64,000 nt of DNA from positions 124,001 to 188,000 of the forward strand of contig NZ_WNKX01000009.1 of assembly GCF_009720745.1 (NCBI RefSeq). The letters are read 5' to 3'. A model generated the notes under the pieces. That model had not been told where the DNA came from and did no database searches. It saw nothing but the letters and a program-made list of their open reading frames with translations. This document shows, piece after piece, positions 1-9,077 of this stretch (position 1 is the first letter of the stretch; the number at the start of each line of letters is the position of its first letter). The position numbers were made by a program, and so were the translations under genes. This stretch comes from Massilia eburnea. GTDB lineage: Bacteria > Pseudomonadota > Gammaproteobacteria > Burkholderiales > Burkholderiaceae_D.

Positions 1-881
1 TGTCCTTCTTCCAGCGCATGCAGAACAGCACGCGCATGTACAGCGACGTGGTGCCGCCGTGGCTGATGACCCACCCGCTCACCACCGAACGCATCGCCGA
101 TATCCAGGCCCGCATCCGCGAGCAGAAATACAGCCAGCGCGTCGACAATATGGACTTCCACCTGATCCGCGCGCGGGCCCGTGTGCTGCAGGACGAGAGC
201 ACTCCGGGCTTGCTGGAAACGGAGAACGTCTTCAAGAACCAGATCCAGCAGCCTGGCCGGCAGAATGTGGCCGCAGGCCAGTACGGCATGGCCATGGTCG
301 CGCTCAAGCGCTCCGAGTTCAAGGCTGCCAAGGATTGGCTGGACAAGGCGCGCAACACCATCGAAAAACCGCCTCCAGCGGGCGCTTTCAGCAATCCGAT
401 CCCGCTTGGCACCAGCGAGTCTGCGCTGGCGTACATGTCGCTGGAGATCAAGCTGGCGCAGGAAGACAAGCCGGAAGTGATCGCCGCAGCCATCGAAGAA
501 GCCAAGCAGGCGCAGGGCCGCTTCCCCTTGTCGCGTGGCCTGGTGTGGCAGTATGCGGACGCCATGATCAAGGGCGGCAAGTACGAGGAGGCGACGCGCT
601 TCCTGCGCGACCAGCTGCAGATGTACCGCCGCGAGCCGGAGCTGCATGACTACATGGCGCAGGCATACGCCAAGCAGGGCAAGATCGCCCTGCAGCATAT
701 CTCGCTGGCGGAATCGTATGTCCTGCTGGGAGGAACGCTCGCAGCCCTGGACCAGCTGGCGCTGGCGCGCAAGGCGCCCGACGCAACTTACTACGACCAG
801 TCGGTGATCGATGCCCGCGAGCGCGAGCTGCAAGCCAAGCGCCGCGAGGAGTTGGGCGACAAGAAGAAGGACAAGGACTGA
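1..881 (+). CDS. M48 family metalloprotease, BepA-like, C-terminal part (5' truncated by window)
   Basis: The open frame runs in from the window edge (first full codon at base 3, reading S-F-F-Q-R-M), so the N-terminal zinc protease domain with its HExxH motif lies outside. The visible 290 or so residues are mostly helical and TPR-like. The N-terminal stretch with PPWLMTHPLT and ERIADIQARI is typical of the segment that follows the M48 catalytic domain in BepA/YfgC-type periplasmic proteases, which act on outer-membrane protein assembly. The tail is very charged and ends in EELGDKKKDKD. The next gene is convergent and begins only 1 bp beyond the stop. Family assignment rests on the C-terminal part only. 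Confidence 0.75.
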   Translation, partial: SFFQRMQNSTRMYSDVVPPWLMTHPLTTERIADIQARIREQKYSQRVDNMDFHLIRARARVLQDESTPGLLETENVFKNQIQQPGRQNVAAGQYGMAMVALKRSEFKAAKDWLDKARNTIEKPPPAGAFSNPIPLGTSESALAYMSLEIKLAQEDKPEVIAAAIEEAKQAQGRFPLSRGLVWQYADAMIKGGKYEEATRFLRDQLQMYRREPELHDYMAQAYAKQGKIALQHISLAESYVLLGGTLAALDQLALARKAPDATYYDQSVIDARERELQAKRREELGDKKKDKD

Positions 882-882
882 A

Positions 883-1317
883 TTATTTGAAGGGCTCTTC
901 CACGCGCTTTTTCAGCTCCGCGTCATATTTTGGATCCGCCAGGAACTGGACCATCTGCTGACAAAGTTCACGCGCCTCTGCGTCGTGGGATTCGAGATAA
1001 GCGAACTGTTCGCGCTGCAATTCTTCCGTTTTCGCTTTGAGGTCGACACCCGGTTGCGCTAATTTGGTTGATGAATCATAAAGCCACTGCTGGTACTTCG
1101 CATAATACGGCCCTATCCTTTCCTTCCATTGGTTGAAAGTCTTCAGATAGGGAGGATTCAGGTCTGGAGCCTTTCTCAGGCACAGTGCATTGAGTTGCAC
1201 TGCCTGCGCCTCCATGTCGATCGGCAGGGGAATGATCGGCGAAGATGCCAACGCCGCGTTTGTAGCGCCCAGCAGGATTGCGAACGCGAGTGGACGGAAA
1301 GGGCATTGCGTCATCAT
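883..1317 (-). CDS. exported conserved hypothetical protein
   Basis: A 144-residue protein with a clear Sec signal peptide (a positively charged start, then a hydrophobic stretch ending near ALASS at about residue 26). The mature part is helical and charged, with two cysteines (near LCLRK and LCQQM), and no enzyme motif was seen. The ATG overlaps the stop of the upstream gene as ATGA, so the two are translationally coupled. Function unknown; probably periplasmic. Confidence 0.7.
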   Translation of the reverse strand: MMTQCPFRPLAFAILLGATNAALASSPIIPLPIDMEAQAVQLNALCLRKAPDLNPPYLKTFNQWKERIGPYYAKYQQWLYDSSTKLAQPGVDLKAKTEELQREQFAYLESHDAEARELCQQMVQFLADPKYDAELKKRVEEPFK

Positions 1318-1928
1318 GCTCCTTCAGGTTGGGGGAAGCGCTGGAAACGGAATGCAGCCGGGACCCTGTCGCGCGACATGGCAGCTAGTGGCACGCTGCG
1401 GGCGCCAACGCGCAAGGTCAGCGGCGACAGTCCTGCGGGATCGCTTGCCGCAGCATCGAGCCATGCCAGCAGGGCATTATCGCCGACGGGACGGCCGTTG
1501 AGCTCCAGTTGCGGCAGCACTTGGGCGAAGTCTCGGTCATCCAGCTGGGCCAGCACGTCGCCGCTGCGCAGCAGAAGCTCGCCCGCCTCCGTCAGCCAGG
1601 CCGCATCCACCTCGCCCAGCGGCGCTCCGGTGTGCAGTACAAAGCCGTGGAGCGGATCGGTGCGTGCAATGAACGGTGTAGCCTCCAGGTTCAGGTACAC
1701 GCGCTGTGGACCATTCTGGAAGTACCAGCAACCACGTTCATCACTCTGGTAATTGCGCGTGATGAAGCCCACCAGCGCAGGATTGGTCAGCTTGTCCCCC
1801 GCCTCGTTGAAATGCTGCGCGCGCTCATCGCGCATGCGCCAGTTGCCGCGCGCATCGAGCGCCAGCCAGCCGTAGCAATGCGGCACGTTGGGCCACTTGG
1901 CCATCGCCTGTTTGACTATTTCATCCAT
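1314..1928 (-). CDS. conserved betaproteobacterial protein of unknown function
   Basis: 204 residues, no signal peptide. The motif GCWYFQNGPQRVYLNLE near residues 66-82 and the overall make-up match a small cytoplasmic family that is common in Burkholderiales and annotated only as a DUF. It lies 3 bp downstream of the YheT-type hydrolase and is coupled to the next gene by an ATGA overlap, so the three are one transcription unit. No catalytic motif seen. Confidence 0.7.
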   Translation of the reverse strand: MDEIVKQAMAKWPNVPHCYGWLALDARGNWRMRDERAQHFNEAGDKLTNPALVGFITRNYQSDERGCWYFQNGPQRVYLNLEATPFIARTDPLHGFVLHTGAPLGEVDAAWLTEAGELLLRSGDVLAQLDDRDFAQVLPQLELNGRPVGDNALLAWLDAAASDPAGLSPLTLRVGARSVPLAAMSRDRVPAAFRFQRFPQPEGA

Positions 1929-1931
1929 CGC

Positions 1932-2894
1932 TCAAGCCTCGGCCATCTCGGTCATTTCTTTCGCAGTGAGGAAGTTCAGCATGCGCAGCGGCAGCCAGTC
2001 CAGGCTGCCCGGCAGGCGCCCGGTGGCAAAACCGACATGGCCGCCTTCCTCTGGATAGTCCAGCACCACCTGGCGCGAGGCTTTGCGCGGCAGGTACTCG
2101 CCCGGCATGAAGGGATCGTTCTGCGCGTTCAGCACCAGGGTCGGCACCGTGATATCGGTCAGGACGTGCTTGGCGCTGGCGCGGTCCCAGTAATCGTCCG
2201 CATCGCGGTAGCCGTGCAGCGGCGCCGTCACCACATTATCGAAGGCGTGCAAATCTTGCGCCGCCATCAGGGCATCGAGGTCGAACAGGCCGGGGAATTG
2301 CTGCAGCTTGGCCACGCATTTCGGCTTCAGCGTCTGCAGGAACATGCGCGTGTACAGGCGGCTCAGGCCACGCGACAAGGCATTGCCGCCTTGCGCCAGG
2401 TCGAGCGGCGCCGACACCGCGCAGGCCGCGTCGACAAACTCGGCCTGGTGCTGCGACTCGCCCAGCCAGCGCAGCAGGACATTGCCGCCCAGCGAAACGC
2501 CGCAAGCGTAGAACTTGCCGCTCGCGTGCGGATGCAGGCGGCGGATGATCCAGTCCAGTTCACCGGAATCGCCTGAGTGGTAAAAGCGCGGCGCCAGGTT
2601 CGGTTCGCCGGAGCAGCCGCGGAAATGCGGTACGGCGCCGGACCAGCCGCGGCGCTTGATTTCCGCCATCAGGGCGCGCGCGTAATGGCTGTCGGACGAG
2701 CCTTCCAGTCCATGGAACAGCACCACGAAAGGCTTGCCGGGGTGGCCGTCAACGAAATCGACATCGATGAAATCGGCATCCGGCGTATGCCAGCGTTCAC
2801 GGCGGAAACGTACGTCCGGCTTGGCTATGCAAGTAGCCGGATAGATGGTCTGCAAATGGCCGCTAGGCAGCCAGAACGGGGCAGTGTAATTCAT
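1932..2894 (-). CDS. YheT-family alpha/beta hydrolase
   Basis: 321 residues from an ATG at 2894 that starts MNYTAPFWLPSGHLQTIYP, the usual N-terminus of the YheT/EMB8 family. A longer open frame exists upstream but has no family similarity. The oxyanion-hole HG is at residues 61-62, the nucleophile elbow GVSLGG has Ser at about 134, an Asp lies in NAQNDPF and the catalytic His in EGGHVGF. These are cytoplasmic esterases of unclear natural substrate. It heads the small minus-strand group down to 883. Confidence 0.88.
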   Translation of the reverse strand: MNYTAPFWLPSGHLQTIYPATCIAKPDVRFRRERWHTPDADFIDVDFVDGHPGKPFVVLFHGLEGSSDSHYARALMAEIKRRGWSGAVPHFRGCSGEPNLAPRFYHSGDSGELDWIIRRLHPHASGKFYACGVSLGGNVLLRWLGESQHQAEFVDAACAVSAPLDLAQGGNALSRGLSRLYTRMFLQTLKPKCVAKLQQFPGLFDLDALMAAQDLHAFDNVVTAPLHGYRDADDYWDRASAKHVLTDITVPTLVLNAQNDPFMPGEYLPRKASRQVVLDYPEEGGHVGFATGRLPGSLDWLPLRMLNFLTAKEMTEMAEA

Positions 2895-2935
2895 GGCGCG
2901 GCTGGGATCGTCCCAGCGGGCCCGATCCCCCTTTT

Positions 2936-3358
2936 TCAGTGCAGAATTTGAGCGCGCGGATCGACGGGAACTGGTCCCGGCGCTACAGACACATGATGCA
3001 ACACAATGCGCCAACCTTTCGGTGTCTTAACGTACACATTGGTCGCAATCAGGTGCGCCGGCTCGCCGCTTGCCGCTGTGACGCCCTCGATGACAGTATG
3101 CACCGAACTCATCAGGTTGTGTGTCTCATGCAGCTGGGAAGGGCGAATTTGCAACCCGCCGTGTTCCAAAAGTGCACTCCAGGATTCGCGGATGGCGCGG
3201 TGGCCGATCAGGCGCGGGCCGCCGGGATGGACGCAGACGATTTCCTCGTCGTCGGCCCACAGCGCCATCAGGGCTTCCAGGTCGGCCCGGTTCAAGGCAT
3301 CGTAAAACGCGGCTTCGACTTCCGCCGCACTGCCATTCTGGTGTTTACGCGCTGCCAT
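2936..3358 (-). CDS. SnoaL/NTF2-like (YybH-type) small protein
   Basis: 140 residues with the NTF2-like pattern: an N-terminal helix (EVEAAFYDALNRADLEALMALWADDEE), the VCVHPGG turn, and C-terminal strands ending near WRIVLHHVS. Members of this fold are small cone-shaped proteins that bind or convert small molecules; this subfamily has no assigned substrate. It is upstream of and co-oriented with the YheT gene and probably cotranscribed with it. Confidence 0.75.
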   Translation of the reverse strand: MAARKHQNGSAAEVEAAFYDALNRADLEALMALWADDEEIVCVHPGGPRLIGHRAIRESWSALLEHGGLQIRPSQLHETHNLMSSVHTVIEGVTAASGEPAHLIATNVYVKTPKGWRIVLHHVSVAPGPVPVDPRAQILH

Positions 3359-3379
3359 CCGGGCTCCGGTTCGGTGTGA

Positions 3380-3568
3380 TTAATGGTGGCCGACTTCGGT
3401 ACCAGGCTTCAGCTTATACTGGGTACCGCAATATGGGCACTTCGCTTCACCATGCTTGAAGTCCAGGAACACGCGCGGGTGCGAAGACCACAGCGGCATG
3501 GCTGGATTCGGGCAGTAGGCCGGCAGGTCTTTACCATCGAGTTCTACTGGCTGGGTGGCGTTGCTCAT
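3380..3568 (-). CDS. small zinc-finger domain protein (CHCC type)
   Basis: 62 residues from the ATG at 3568 (MSNATQPVELDG). Cysteine and histidine pairs (AYCPNP, SSHPRV, CPYCGTQY) give the C-H-C-C zinc-binding pattern of the short proteins related to the NDUFS6/complex I zinc subunit. The in-frame extension further upstream is not supported, since the family starts at this methionine. Conserved in betaproteobacteria; exact role unknown. Confidence 0.8.
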   Translation of the reverse strand: MSNATQPVELDGKDLPAYCPNPAMPLWSSHPRVFLDFKHGEAKCPYCGTQYKLKPGTEVGHH

Positions 3569-3690
3569 TTTATAACACTCCGCGAGATCAAAAACCAAGA
3601 TTTTAATCCATCCGGGCAACGAGAAGCATTCGTCGGTAGAATGTCGGCTTTCCCATGCAGCGGCCGGTGCAGCCGTGGCAAAGATCCCAC

Positions 3691-4428
3691 ATGAGTCATC
3701 CCTTGAGCGAGCCCGACGTCGCGGCTCACCACGAACCTTCCTGGCGCGCCGGCCTGAAAGACGGCATGCCGCCCCTGTTTGGCATTGCCGCCTGGGGCAT
3801 GGTGGTCGGCGTGGCGATGGTCAAGTCGGGCCTTAGCGTGATGCAGGCGCTGGGCATGACGCTGGTGGTGTTTGCCGGATCGGCCCAACTTGCCGCGCTG
3901 CCACTGATCGCGGCTGCCGCGCCGATCTGGGTGATCTTCGTCACCTCGGTCGTGGTCAACCTGCGCTTCGTGATCTTTGCCGCCTTGCTGGCGCCGCACT
4001 TTGCCAAGCTGTCGCTGCTGCGCCGCTTCTTCTACGGTTACGGTACCGGCGACCTGACGACCGCCCTCTATCTGCAACGCTTCCCAAGCGAAAAGCCGGA
4101 AGAGGGCAAGCTCTCCTATTTGCGCGGCCTGCTGTACCCGAACTGGATCGCCTGGCAGGGCGGCTCGATCGCCGGTATTTTCCTGGGCAGCGCAGTGCCA
4201 CCGGAATGGGGGCTGGGGTTTGCCGGCACGCTCGCGATTGTCTGCCTCGCCGTGCCGATGGTGGCCACCCGTCCCGCCCTGGTTGGCGCGCTGGCAGCCG
4301 CCGTGACCGCAGTGCTGGCGCACGCCCTGCCTTACAAACTTGGCCTGCTGGCGGGCGTGGTTGTGGGCATGGTGACCGCAATGGTGGTTGAGGGACAAAT
4401 CGAACGACGAAAGGCGGCCAATGTCTGA
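3691..4428 (+). CDS. azlC: AzlC family branched-chain amino acid exporter, large subunit
   Basis: 245 residues with about six to seven hydrophobic segments. The family signature is visible in the N-terminal GLKDGMPPLFGIAAWGMVVG and in the FAGSAQLAAL segment. AzlC and AzlD together export branched-chain amino acids and their analogues across the inner membrane. The start at 3691 places the protein after the zinc-finger gene's divergent promoter region. Its 3' end overlaps the AzlD start by 8 bp. Confidence 0.9.
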   Translation: MSHPLSEPDVAAHHEPSWRAGLKDGMPPLFGIAAWGMVVGVAMVKSGLSVMQALGMTLVVFAGSAQLAALPLIAAAAPIWVIFVTSVVVNLRFVIFAALLAPHFAKLSLLRRFFYGYGTGDLTTALYLQRFPSEKPEEGKLSYLRGLLYPNWIAWQGGSIAGIFLGSAVPPEWGLGFAGTLAIVCLAVPMVATRPALVGALAAAVTAVLAHALPYKLGLLAGVVVGMVTAMVVEGQIERRKAANV

Positions 4429-4750
4429 TCTTGAAATCTGGCTGACCATCGCCGCCATGGCTTGCGCTACTGCACTCACGCGTTCTTCGTTCTGGGTGAT
4501 TGGTGGCCACATTACGATCCCGACCCGCGTGCAGGGGATGCTGCGCTATGCGCCGGTGTGTGCGCTGGCCGCCATCATTGGCCCCGACCTGGTGATGGAT
4601 CCGCAGGGCACAGTGGAATTCAGCTTCCACAACTACAAACTGATTGCAGGCGTCGTTTCGATCGCCTACTACCTTGTCCGCCGCAGCATGCTCGAGACGA
4701 TCGTGTTCGGCATGGCATGTTTTACGGCGCTGCGCTTACTGCTTTCCTGA
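4421..4750 (+). CDS. azlD: AzlD family branched-chain amino acid exporter, small subunit
   Basis: 109 residues, almost entirely hydrophobic, with the family features: an N-terminal LTIAAMACATALTRSSF helix and the motif RYAPVCALAA. It is the obligate partner of AzlC and overlaps its 3' end by 8 bp, so the two are translationally coupled. An upstream ATG at 4388 in the same frame would put 11 residues inside azlC and is less likely. Confidence 0.9.
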   Translation: MSDLEIWLTIAAMACATALTRSSFWVIGGHITIPTRVQGMLRYAPVCALAAIIGPDLVMDPQGTVEFSFHNYKLIAGVVSIAYYLVRRSMLETIVFGMACFTALRLLLS

Positions 4751-4799
4751 GGTACATTGAGCGGTCACAAACTTTTGGCCCGGCAGGGCAGGAGATGCG

Positions 4800-5168
4800 A
4801 TGACGGAACTTGACCACATGATCTTGCGGGTGAGCGATCCGGCGAGGTCGATTCGGTTTTATGAAGACGTGCTGGGATTCAGGCACGAGGGCAGGGCGGG
4901 GCCGTTTGAAGTGGTGCGGGTGAATGAGGGCTTTACGCTGGATTTGCTGGCGGAGCCGCCAAGCGAGCACCTGCACCTGGCTTTCCGCGTTGACCCCGAA
5001 CACTTCGAGCGCGTGATGGTGCAGCTGCGCGAGCGGCACATTCCGTTTGGCGGCAACCATATGGACCGCAGCGGCGGCCAGCCCCAACCCCAATACGGTG
5101 CGCGCGGGCTGGCGCTGGCTTGCTATTTCGAGGACCCGGACGGGCATAACCTCGAAATCCGCTACTAG
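4800..5168 (+). CDS. VOC family (glyoxalase-like) protein
   Basis: 122 residues with the two-module VOC fold: MTELDHMILRVSDPARSIRFYEDVLGF at the N-terminus and ACYFEDPDGHNLEIRY at the C-terminus. Metal-ligand candidates are His6, a central His and the terminal Glu. The family includes virulence-type ring-cleaving and resistance proteins, and the substrate cannot be told. Its stop overlaps the stop of the convergent hydrolase gene by 4 bp. Confidence 0.85.
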   Translation: MTELDHMILRVSDPARSIRFYEDVLGFRHEGRAGPFEVVRVNEGFTLDLLAEPPSEHLHLAFRVDPEHFERVMVQLRERHIPFGGNHMDRSGGQPQPQYGARGLALACYFEDPDGHNLEIRY

Positions 5169-6130
5169 ACCTGCCACAGCTTGCGCGCTTCCTCGGCAAT
5201 GATGTCGGGGAATTCTTCCTGGAAGAAGAGCTTGCCTTCAGGGATGGCGCGGATGCCTTGCGAGCGCGGGAACAACTGATCGAGGTAGCGTGCATCGGCG
5301 ATGGTGAAGATGGTGTCGCTCGCGCCCCAGACCATGCGCACTGGCACCGTGCTGCGACGCAGTTGCGACTCGATGCCGGCCAACGGGTTGGGGGACAAGG
5401 CATTGTGGAACTCATGGTACTGCGTGCGCCGCAGCGGTGAGCTGACCAACGGCGCAGCGTAGTACTCGATGATTTCGTCGGTCAGTTGCGCGGGGTTGTG
5501 GAAGACGGCGGCGCCAAAGGTGGCGCGCGCCATGGCTTTGTCGGTCAGCCATTTTGCGGTGTCGTCGGCCAGCGTGCCCTTGCGCGCCATTTCAAGCACC
5601 GGAGCGATTTCCTTGGGTGGGCTGTGCGGCTCGATGTCGCAGTTGGTCAGCATCATGCTGCGCACGCGCTGTGGATAGCGCAGCAGGAAGAGTTGGGCGA
5701 CCGCGCCGCCGCTGTCGCTGGCGATGATGTCCACAGTGCCGGCGCCGAGTTTGTCGAGCAGGGCGGCCAGCATGTCAGCTTGCGCGCTGGCTGCCAGTGA
5801 CTGCCCGGCGGGGACTTCGGAATATCCCAGCCCCATGAAATCGGGCGCAATGCAGCGGCGGTATGGCGACAGGCGCTCAATTGCGCCGCGCCATTGGAAG
5901 CTGTTCAGTGGCGCGCCATGCAGGAACAGCGCTGTTTTGGGGCCGACGCCGCGCTCGACGTAGGCGATGCGGCCGAAGGGCAGTTCGGCAAATCGGCGTG
6001 CCGCACGGAAGTTGGCGACATCGGTCAGTGCTGCTGACGGCGATGCGCCGGGCGCGGCGATGGAAAGGCGCGGGGCGGCGCTGGCGGCGAGCATGGCGCC
6101 AGTCAGGGTGAGGAAGTTTCGACGTTTCAA
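5165..6130 (-). CDS. Tat-exported alpha/beta hydrolase (haloalkane dehalogenase/epoxide hydrolase-like)
   Basis: 321 residues. The start KRRNFLTLTG and the alanine-rich helix that follows make a twin-arginine signal peptide. The fold motifs are LFLHGAPLNSFQWRG (residues 69-82), the elbow IIASDSGGAV with the serine at about 140, and an acid in WGASDTIF. The closest families are the fluoroacetate dehalogenase/epoxide hydrolase-like hydrolases, but the nucleophile here is Ser, not Asp. It is divergent from the AraC regulator at 6315 with a 184-bp shared promoter region, so that regulator may control it. Confidence 0.85.
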   Translation of the reverse strand: MKRRNFLTLTGAMLAASAAPRLSIAAPGASPSAALTDVANFRAARRFAELPFGRIAYVERGVGPKTALFLHGAPLNSFQWRGAIERLSPYRRCIAPDFMGLGYSEVPAGQSLAASAQADMLAALLDKLGAGTVDIIASDSGGAVAQLFLLRYPQRVRSMMLTNCDIEPHSPPKEIAPVLEMARKGTLADDTAKWLTDKAMARATFGAAVFHNPAQLTDEIIEYYAAPLVSSPLRRTQYHEFHNALSPNPLAGIESQLRRSTVPVRMVWGASDTIFTIADARYLDQLFPRSQGIRAIPEGKLFFQEEFPDIIAEEARKLWQV

Positions 6131-6314
6131 TGCGATCTCCGTTGGGTGGCATTTGGTGGGATCGATGCTATCGGCGCCGCACCCCTATTGCGCGCATAAT
6201 CGGCCGGCGGCGAGCACAATCGGCTGATTTTTTGATTGCGCGGCCGGGCAAATTGGCGCACTCTCCTATTTCCTGCGAGCCCACTCGACGACCGCTCGCG
6301 CGAAAGCGACTGCC

Positions 6315-7148
6315 ATGACTACCAGACCTTCGTGTTACCCGGAGCGGGACGCGGTGCCGCTGCTGGATGTATTGACCTCGCCCGTGCCGGTCGGGCGCTT
6401 TGACTCGCCGCTCGATGGCCGCCACGTGCTCTGCCTGCACCTTGGCGCGCCGGTGCCGGTCAGCTACCGCGCCGGGCGTTATGAGCGGCAAGGCACGCGC
6501 CTGCATGGCCAGTTCTGCGTTGTCCCCGCTGGTTCAAGCACGCGCTGGACATTGACGGCGCCGGCCACCTCGCTGCTGCTGCGCCTGAACCCATCCCTGA
6601 TGAACGATACGGCCGAACATATGCGGCTGGGCCCCGAGCTGGCGCCGGCTATCCACATTCGGGATCCGCAAATCGAACGCATCGGCTGGATGATGCAGGC
6701 CGAAGAGCTCGACAATCATCCCGGCGGACGCATTTTTGCCGACAGCCTGGCCAGTGCACTGGCCGCGCGCTTGCTGGCGCTGCAAACGCTGGCGTCCCGC
6801 CGTCCTGCCGCGGCCCCGGTGCGGGCCTTGCCCGCCTGGCAGCTGCGTGCGGTCGAGGACTATATCGAAGCCAACCTTGACCAGGACCTGACGCTGGCCG
6901 AGCTGGCCGCCGTGGCCGGCTTCAGCGTCTCCCATTTCAAGGAATTGTTCCGCCAGGCCGCCGGCATGCCGGTGCACCGCTTCGTCATGGCCCGCCGCGT
7001 CGAACGCGCCCGCCAGCTTTTCCTGGAAGGGAAACTCACCAATACCGAGATCGCCCTCGAAGCTGGCTTCGCCCACCCGAGCCACATGGCGCGCTGCGTC
7101 CGGCAGCTCTCTGGCCACGGCCTGGCAGATTTGCGAAAAGCTTGTTAG
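6315..7148 (+). CDS. AraC family transcriptional regulator
   Basis: 277 residues. The C-terminal 100 residues carry two helix-turn-helix motifs: LTLAELAAVAGFSVSHFKEL and then TNTEIALEAGFAHPSHMARC. The N-terminal part is a cupin-like sensing region. Most likely it controls the divergent Tat-exported hydrolase. Its 3' end overlaps the convergent toxin gene by 4 bp. Confidence 0.9.
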   Translation: MTTRPSCYPERDAVPLLDVLTSPVPVGRFDSPLDGRHVLCLHLGAPVPVSYRAGRYERQGTRLHGQFCVVPAGSSTRWTLTAPATSLLLRLNPSLMNDTAEHMRLGPELAPAIHIRDPQIERIGWMMQAEELDNHPGGRIFADSLASALAARLLALQTLASRRPAAAPVRALPAWQLRAVEDYIEANLDQDLTLAELAAVAGFSVSHFKELFRQAAGMPVHRFVMARRVERARQLFLEGKLTNTEIALEAGFAHPSHMARCVRQLSGHGLADLRKAC

Positions 7149-7438
7149 CCCCGGCTTCGCCAAAATCCTGGCCGTCTGCTCGTATGGGCGATTGCCATGA
7201 CCCGCACATGGTCGGGGAGTATCTGGTAAATTATTTTGAAGGGAAAATTCCGCAGTGGGTAAGCGCGGAATCTGGGACCTAGCGAAGTACCGAGTTTTGG
7301 ATTGGCCGCAATCAGTTCAACGATTCGTTTTGCTTCTTGCGCAAAAGCTTCGCTAATCACATGGCCGGTGTGCTTTGCGTAGAAATTATGCGCTTGTCGC
7401 AGCTCATCTTCCGCCGCTGCAACAAAGAAGTATTTCAC
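7145..7438 (-). CDS. ParE/RelE-family toxin
   Basis: 97 residues with the ParE pattern: an N-terminal helix (AAEDELRQAHNFYAK) and the C-terminal strands YPLRNFPFKIIYQI and VRVMAIAHTSRRPGFW, which hold the family's conserved basic residues. ParE toxins poison DNA gyrase and RelE toxins cut mRNA; this sequence fits ParE better. Its start overlaps the antitoxin stop by 4 bp, giving the usual antitoxin-first operon. Confidence 0.85.
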   Translation of the reverse strand: MKYFFVAAAEDELRQAHNFYAKHTGHVISEAFAQEAKRIVELIAANPKLGTSLGPRFRAYPLRNFPFKIIYQILPDHVRVMAIAHTSRRPGFWRSRG

Positions 7439-7659
7439 TTCAAATTGGACTGCAGGCGGGCAAACACGATTTCGCCGGCAACCAATTCTGCGCTGCCGTC
7501 TTCAAACGCTGCCACTCGGCGATCCAGTTCCTTGCCCCAGGCTTCGTCATAGCCCGGTTCCAGAGGTAGACTGGCAATCAGCATTTCCAAAAGTGCTTCC
7601 CTTTCTTCGGGAGGTAGTTGGAGCGCTGCTGCGGCAATTTGTTCGAGCGGCTTGTTCAT
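7435..7659 (-). CDS. addiction-module antitoxin (Unstab_antitox type)
   Basis: 74 residues with the motif LPPEEREALLEMLIASL and the central EAWGKELDRRVAAFEDG, the recognised pattern of the short helical antitoxins paired with ParE-like toxins (PF09720 type). It is first in the operon, overlapping the toxin gene by 4 bp. It is expected to bind the toxin and repress the shared promoter. Confidence 0.82.
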   Translation of the reverse strand: MNKPLEQIAAAALQLPPEEREALLEMLIASLPLEPGYDEAWGKELDRRVAAFEDGSAELVAGEIVFARLQSNLK

Positions 7660-7820
7660 GGAATCTATTGTAGTCCCGAAGCGCCCGGCACGTGATTGAG
7701 CAAAATCAATGTTTCTTGATTGGCAATAAAATATCGGCTTTTCCTATCCTTAACAAGCGGCTAAGGGGCCCCGGCTTAAGGTAAAATAGCGGTCTTTCCA
7801 ACAGTGACCCCTGAGTAACC

Positions 7821-9014
7821 ATGCTGAAATTCAACCGCCTGGAAGACCTGGTAGCGCAAAACGCCCTGCAAGGTAAGCGCGTCTTTATCCGTGCAGATCT
7901 GAACGTGCCGCAGGATGATGCGGGCAATATCACCGAAGATACCCGCATTCGCGCCTCGATTCCAGCGATCAAAATGGCCCTGCAAGCCGGCGCCAAAGTC
8001 ATGGTTACCTCCCACCTGGGCCGTCCGACCGAAGGCGAATTCAAGCCTGAAGACAGCCTGGCGCCAATCGCCAAGCGCATGTCCGAGCTGCTGGGCCAGC
8101 CCGTTGAACTGAAGCAGAACTGGGTGGACGGCGTGGAAGTGGCGCAGGGCCAGGTCGTGCTGCTGGAAAACTGCCGCGTCAACAAGGGCGAAAAGAAGAA
8201 TTCCGACGAGCTGGCCCAGAAGATGGCCAAGCTGTGCGACGTGTACGTGAACGATGCCTTTGGCACCGCCCACCGCGCCGAAGCGACCACCCACGGCATC
8301 GCCAAGTTCGCGCCGATCGCTTGCGCCGGCCCGCTGCTGGCCGCTGAGCTGGATGCGCTGGGCAAGGCCCTGGGCGCGCCGGCCCGTCCGCTGCTGGCTA
8401 TCGTGGCCGGCTCCAAAGTATCGACCAAGCTGTCGATCCTGAAATCGCTGGCCGACAAGGTGGACAACCTGATCGTCGGCGGCGGCATCGCCAACACCTT
8501 CATGCTGGCTGCCGGCCTGAAGATCGGCAAGTCGCTGGCGGAAGCGGACCTGGTGTCCGAAGCCAAGGCCATCATCGACCTGATGGCCGCCCGCGGCGCC
8601 ACCGTGCCGATTCCGGAAGACGTGGTGTGCGCGAAGGAATTCTCGCCAACCGCCGCCGCTACCGTGAAGGCCGTGGCTGATGTGGCCGACGACGACATGA
8701 TCCTGGACATCGGTCCCAAGACCTCGGCCAAGCTGGCAGCCCAGATCGCCGAAGCCGGCACCATCGTCTGGAACGGCCCGGTCGGCGTGTTCGAATTCGA
8801 CCAGTTCGGCGAGGGCACCAAGACCCTGGCCATGGCGATCGCCAACTCCAAAGGTTTTTCGATCGCGGGCGGTGGCGACACCCTGGCCGCGATTGCGAAA
8901 TACCAGATCACCGACAAAATCGGGTACATCTCCACCGGCGGCGGCGCCTTCCTGGAATTCCTGGAAGGTAAGACCCTGCCAGCAGTGGAGATCCTGGCGC
9001 AGCGCGCCCAGTAA
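7821..9014 (+). CDS. pgk: phosphoglycerate kinase
   Basis: 397 residues, full length. Catalyses 1,3-bisphosphoglycerate + ADP to 3-phosphoglycerate + ATP. Visible are [13 protein letters not shown] at the N-terminus, [10 protein letters not shown], the [10 protein letters not shown] substrate motif and the C-terminal [12 protein letters not shown]. An AT-rich stretch with a TAAAAT hexamer precedes the gene, and a strong hairpin follows the stop, so pgk probably has its own transcript. Confidence 0.97.
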   Translation: MLKFNRLEDLVAQNALQGKRVFIRADLNVPQDDAGNITEDTRIRASIPAIKMALQAGAKVMVTSHLGRPTEGEFKPEDSLAPIAKRMSELLGQPVELKQNWVDGVEVAQGQVVLLENCRVNKGEKKNSDELAQKMAKLCDVYVNDAFGTAHRAEATTHGIAKFAPIACAGPLLAAELDALGKALGAPARPLLAIVAGSKVSTKLSILKSLADKVDNLIVGGGIANTFMLAAGLKIGKSLAEADLVSEAKAIIDLMAARGATVPIPEDVVCAKEFSPTAAATVKAVADVADDDMILDIGPKTSAKLAAQIAEAGTIVWNGPVGVFEFDQFGEGTKTLAMAIANSKGFSIAGGGDTLAAIAKYQITDKIGYISTGGGAFLEFLEGKTLPAVEILAQRAQ

Positions 9015-9020
9015 CACGGT

Positions 9021-9045
9021 AAAAGGCGCCCGCAAGGCGCCTTTT
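9021..9045 (+). terminator. intrinsic terminator after pgk
   Basis: A perfect 10-bp stem (AAAAGGCGCC / GGCGCCTTTT) with a 5-nt loop CGCAA, ending in a T run. It starts 6 bp after the pgk stop and lies before pyk. Confidence 0.85.
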
Positions 9046-9077
9046 GAACTTTTTAAAGCTCACACGAAGGAATCTTC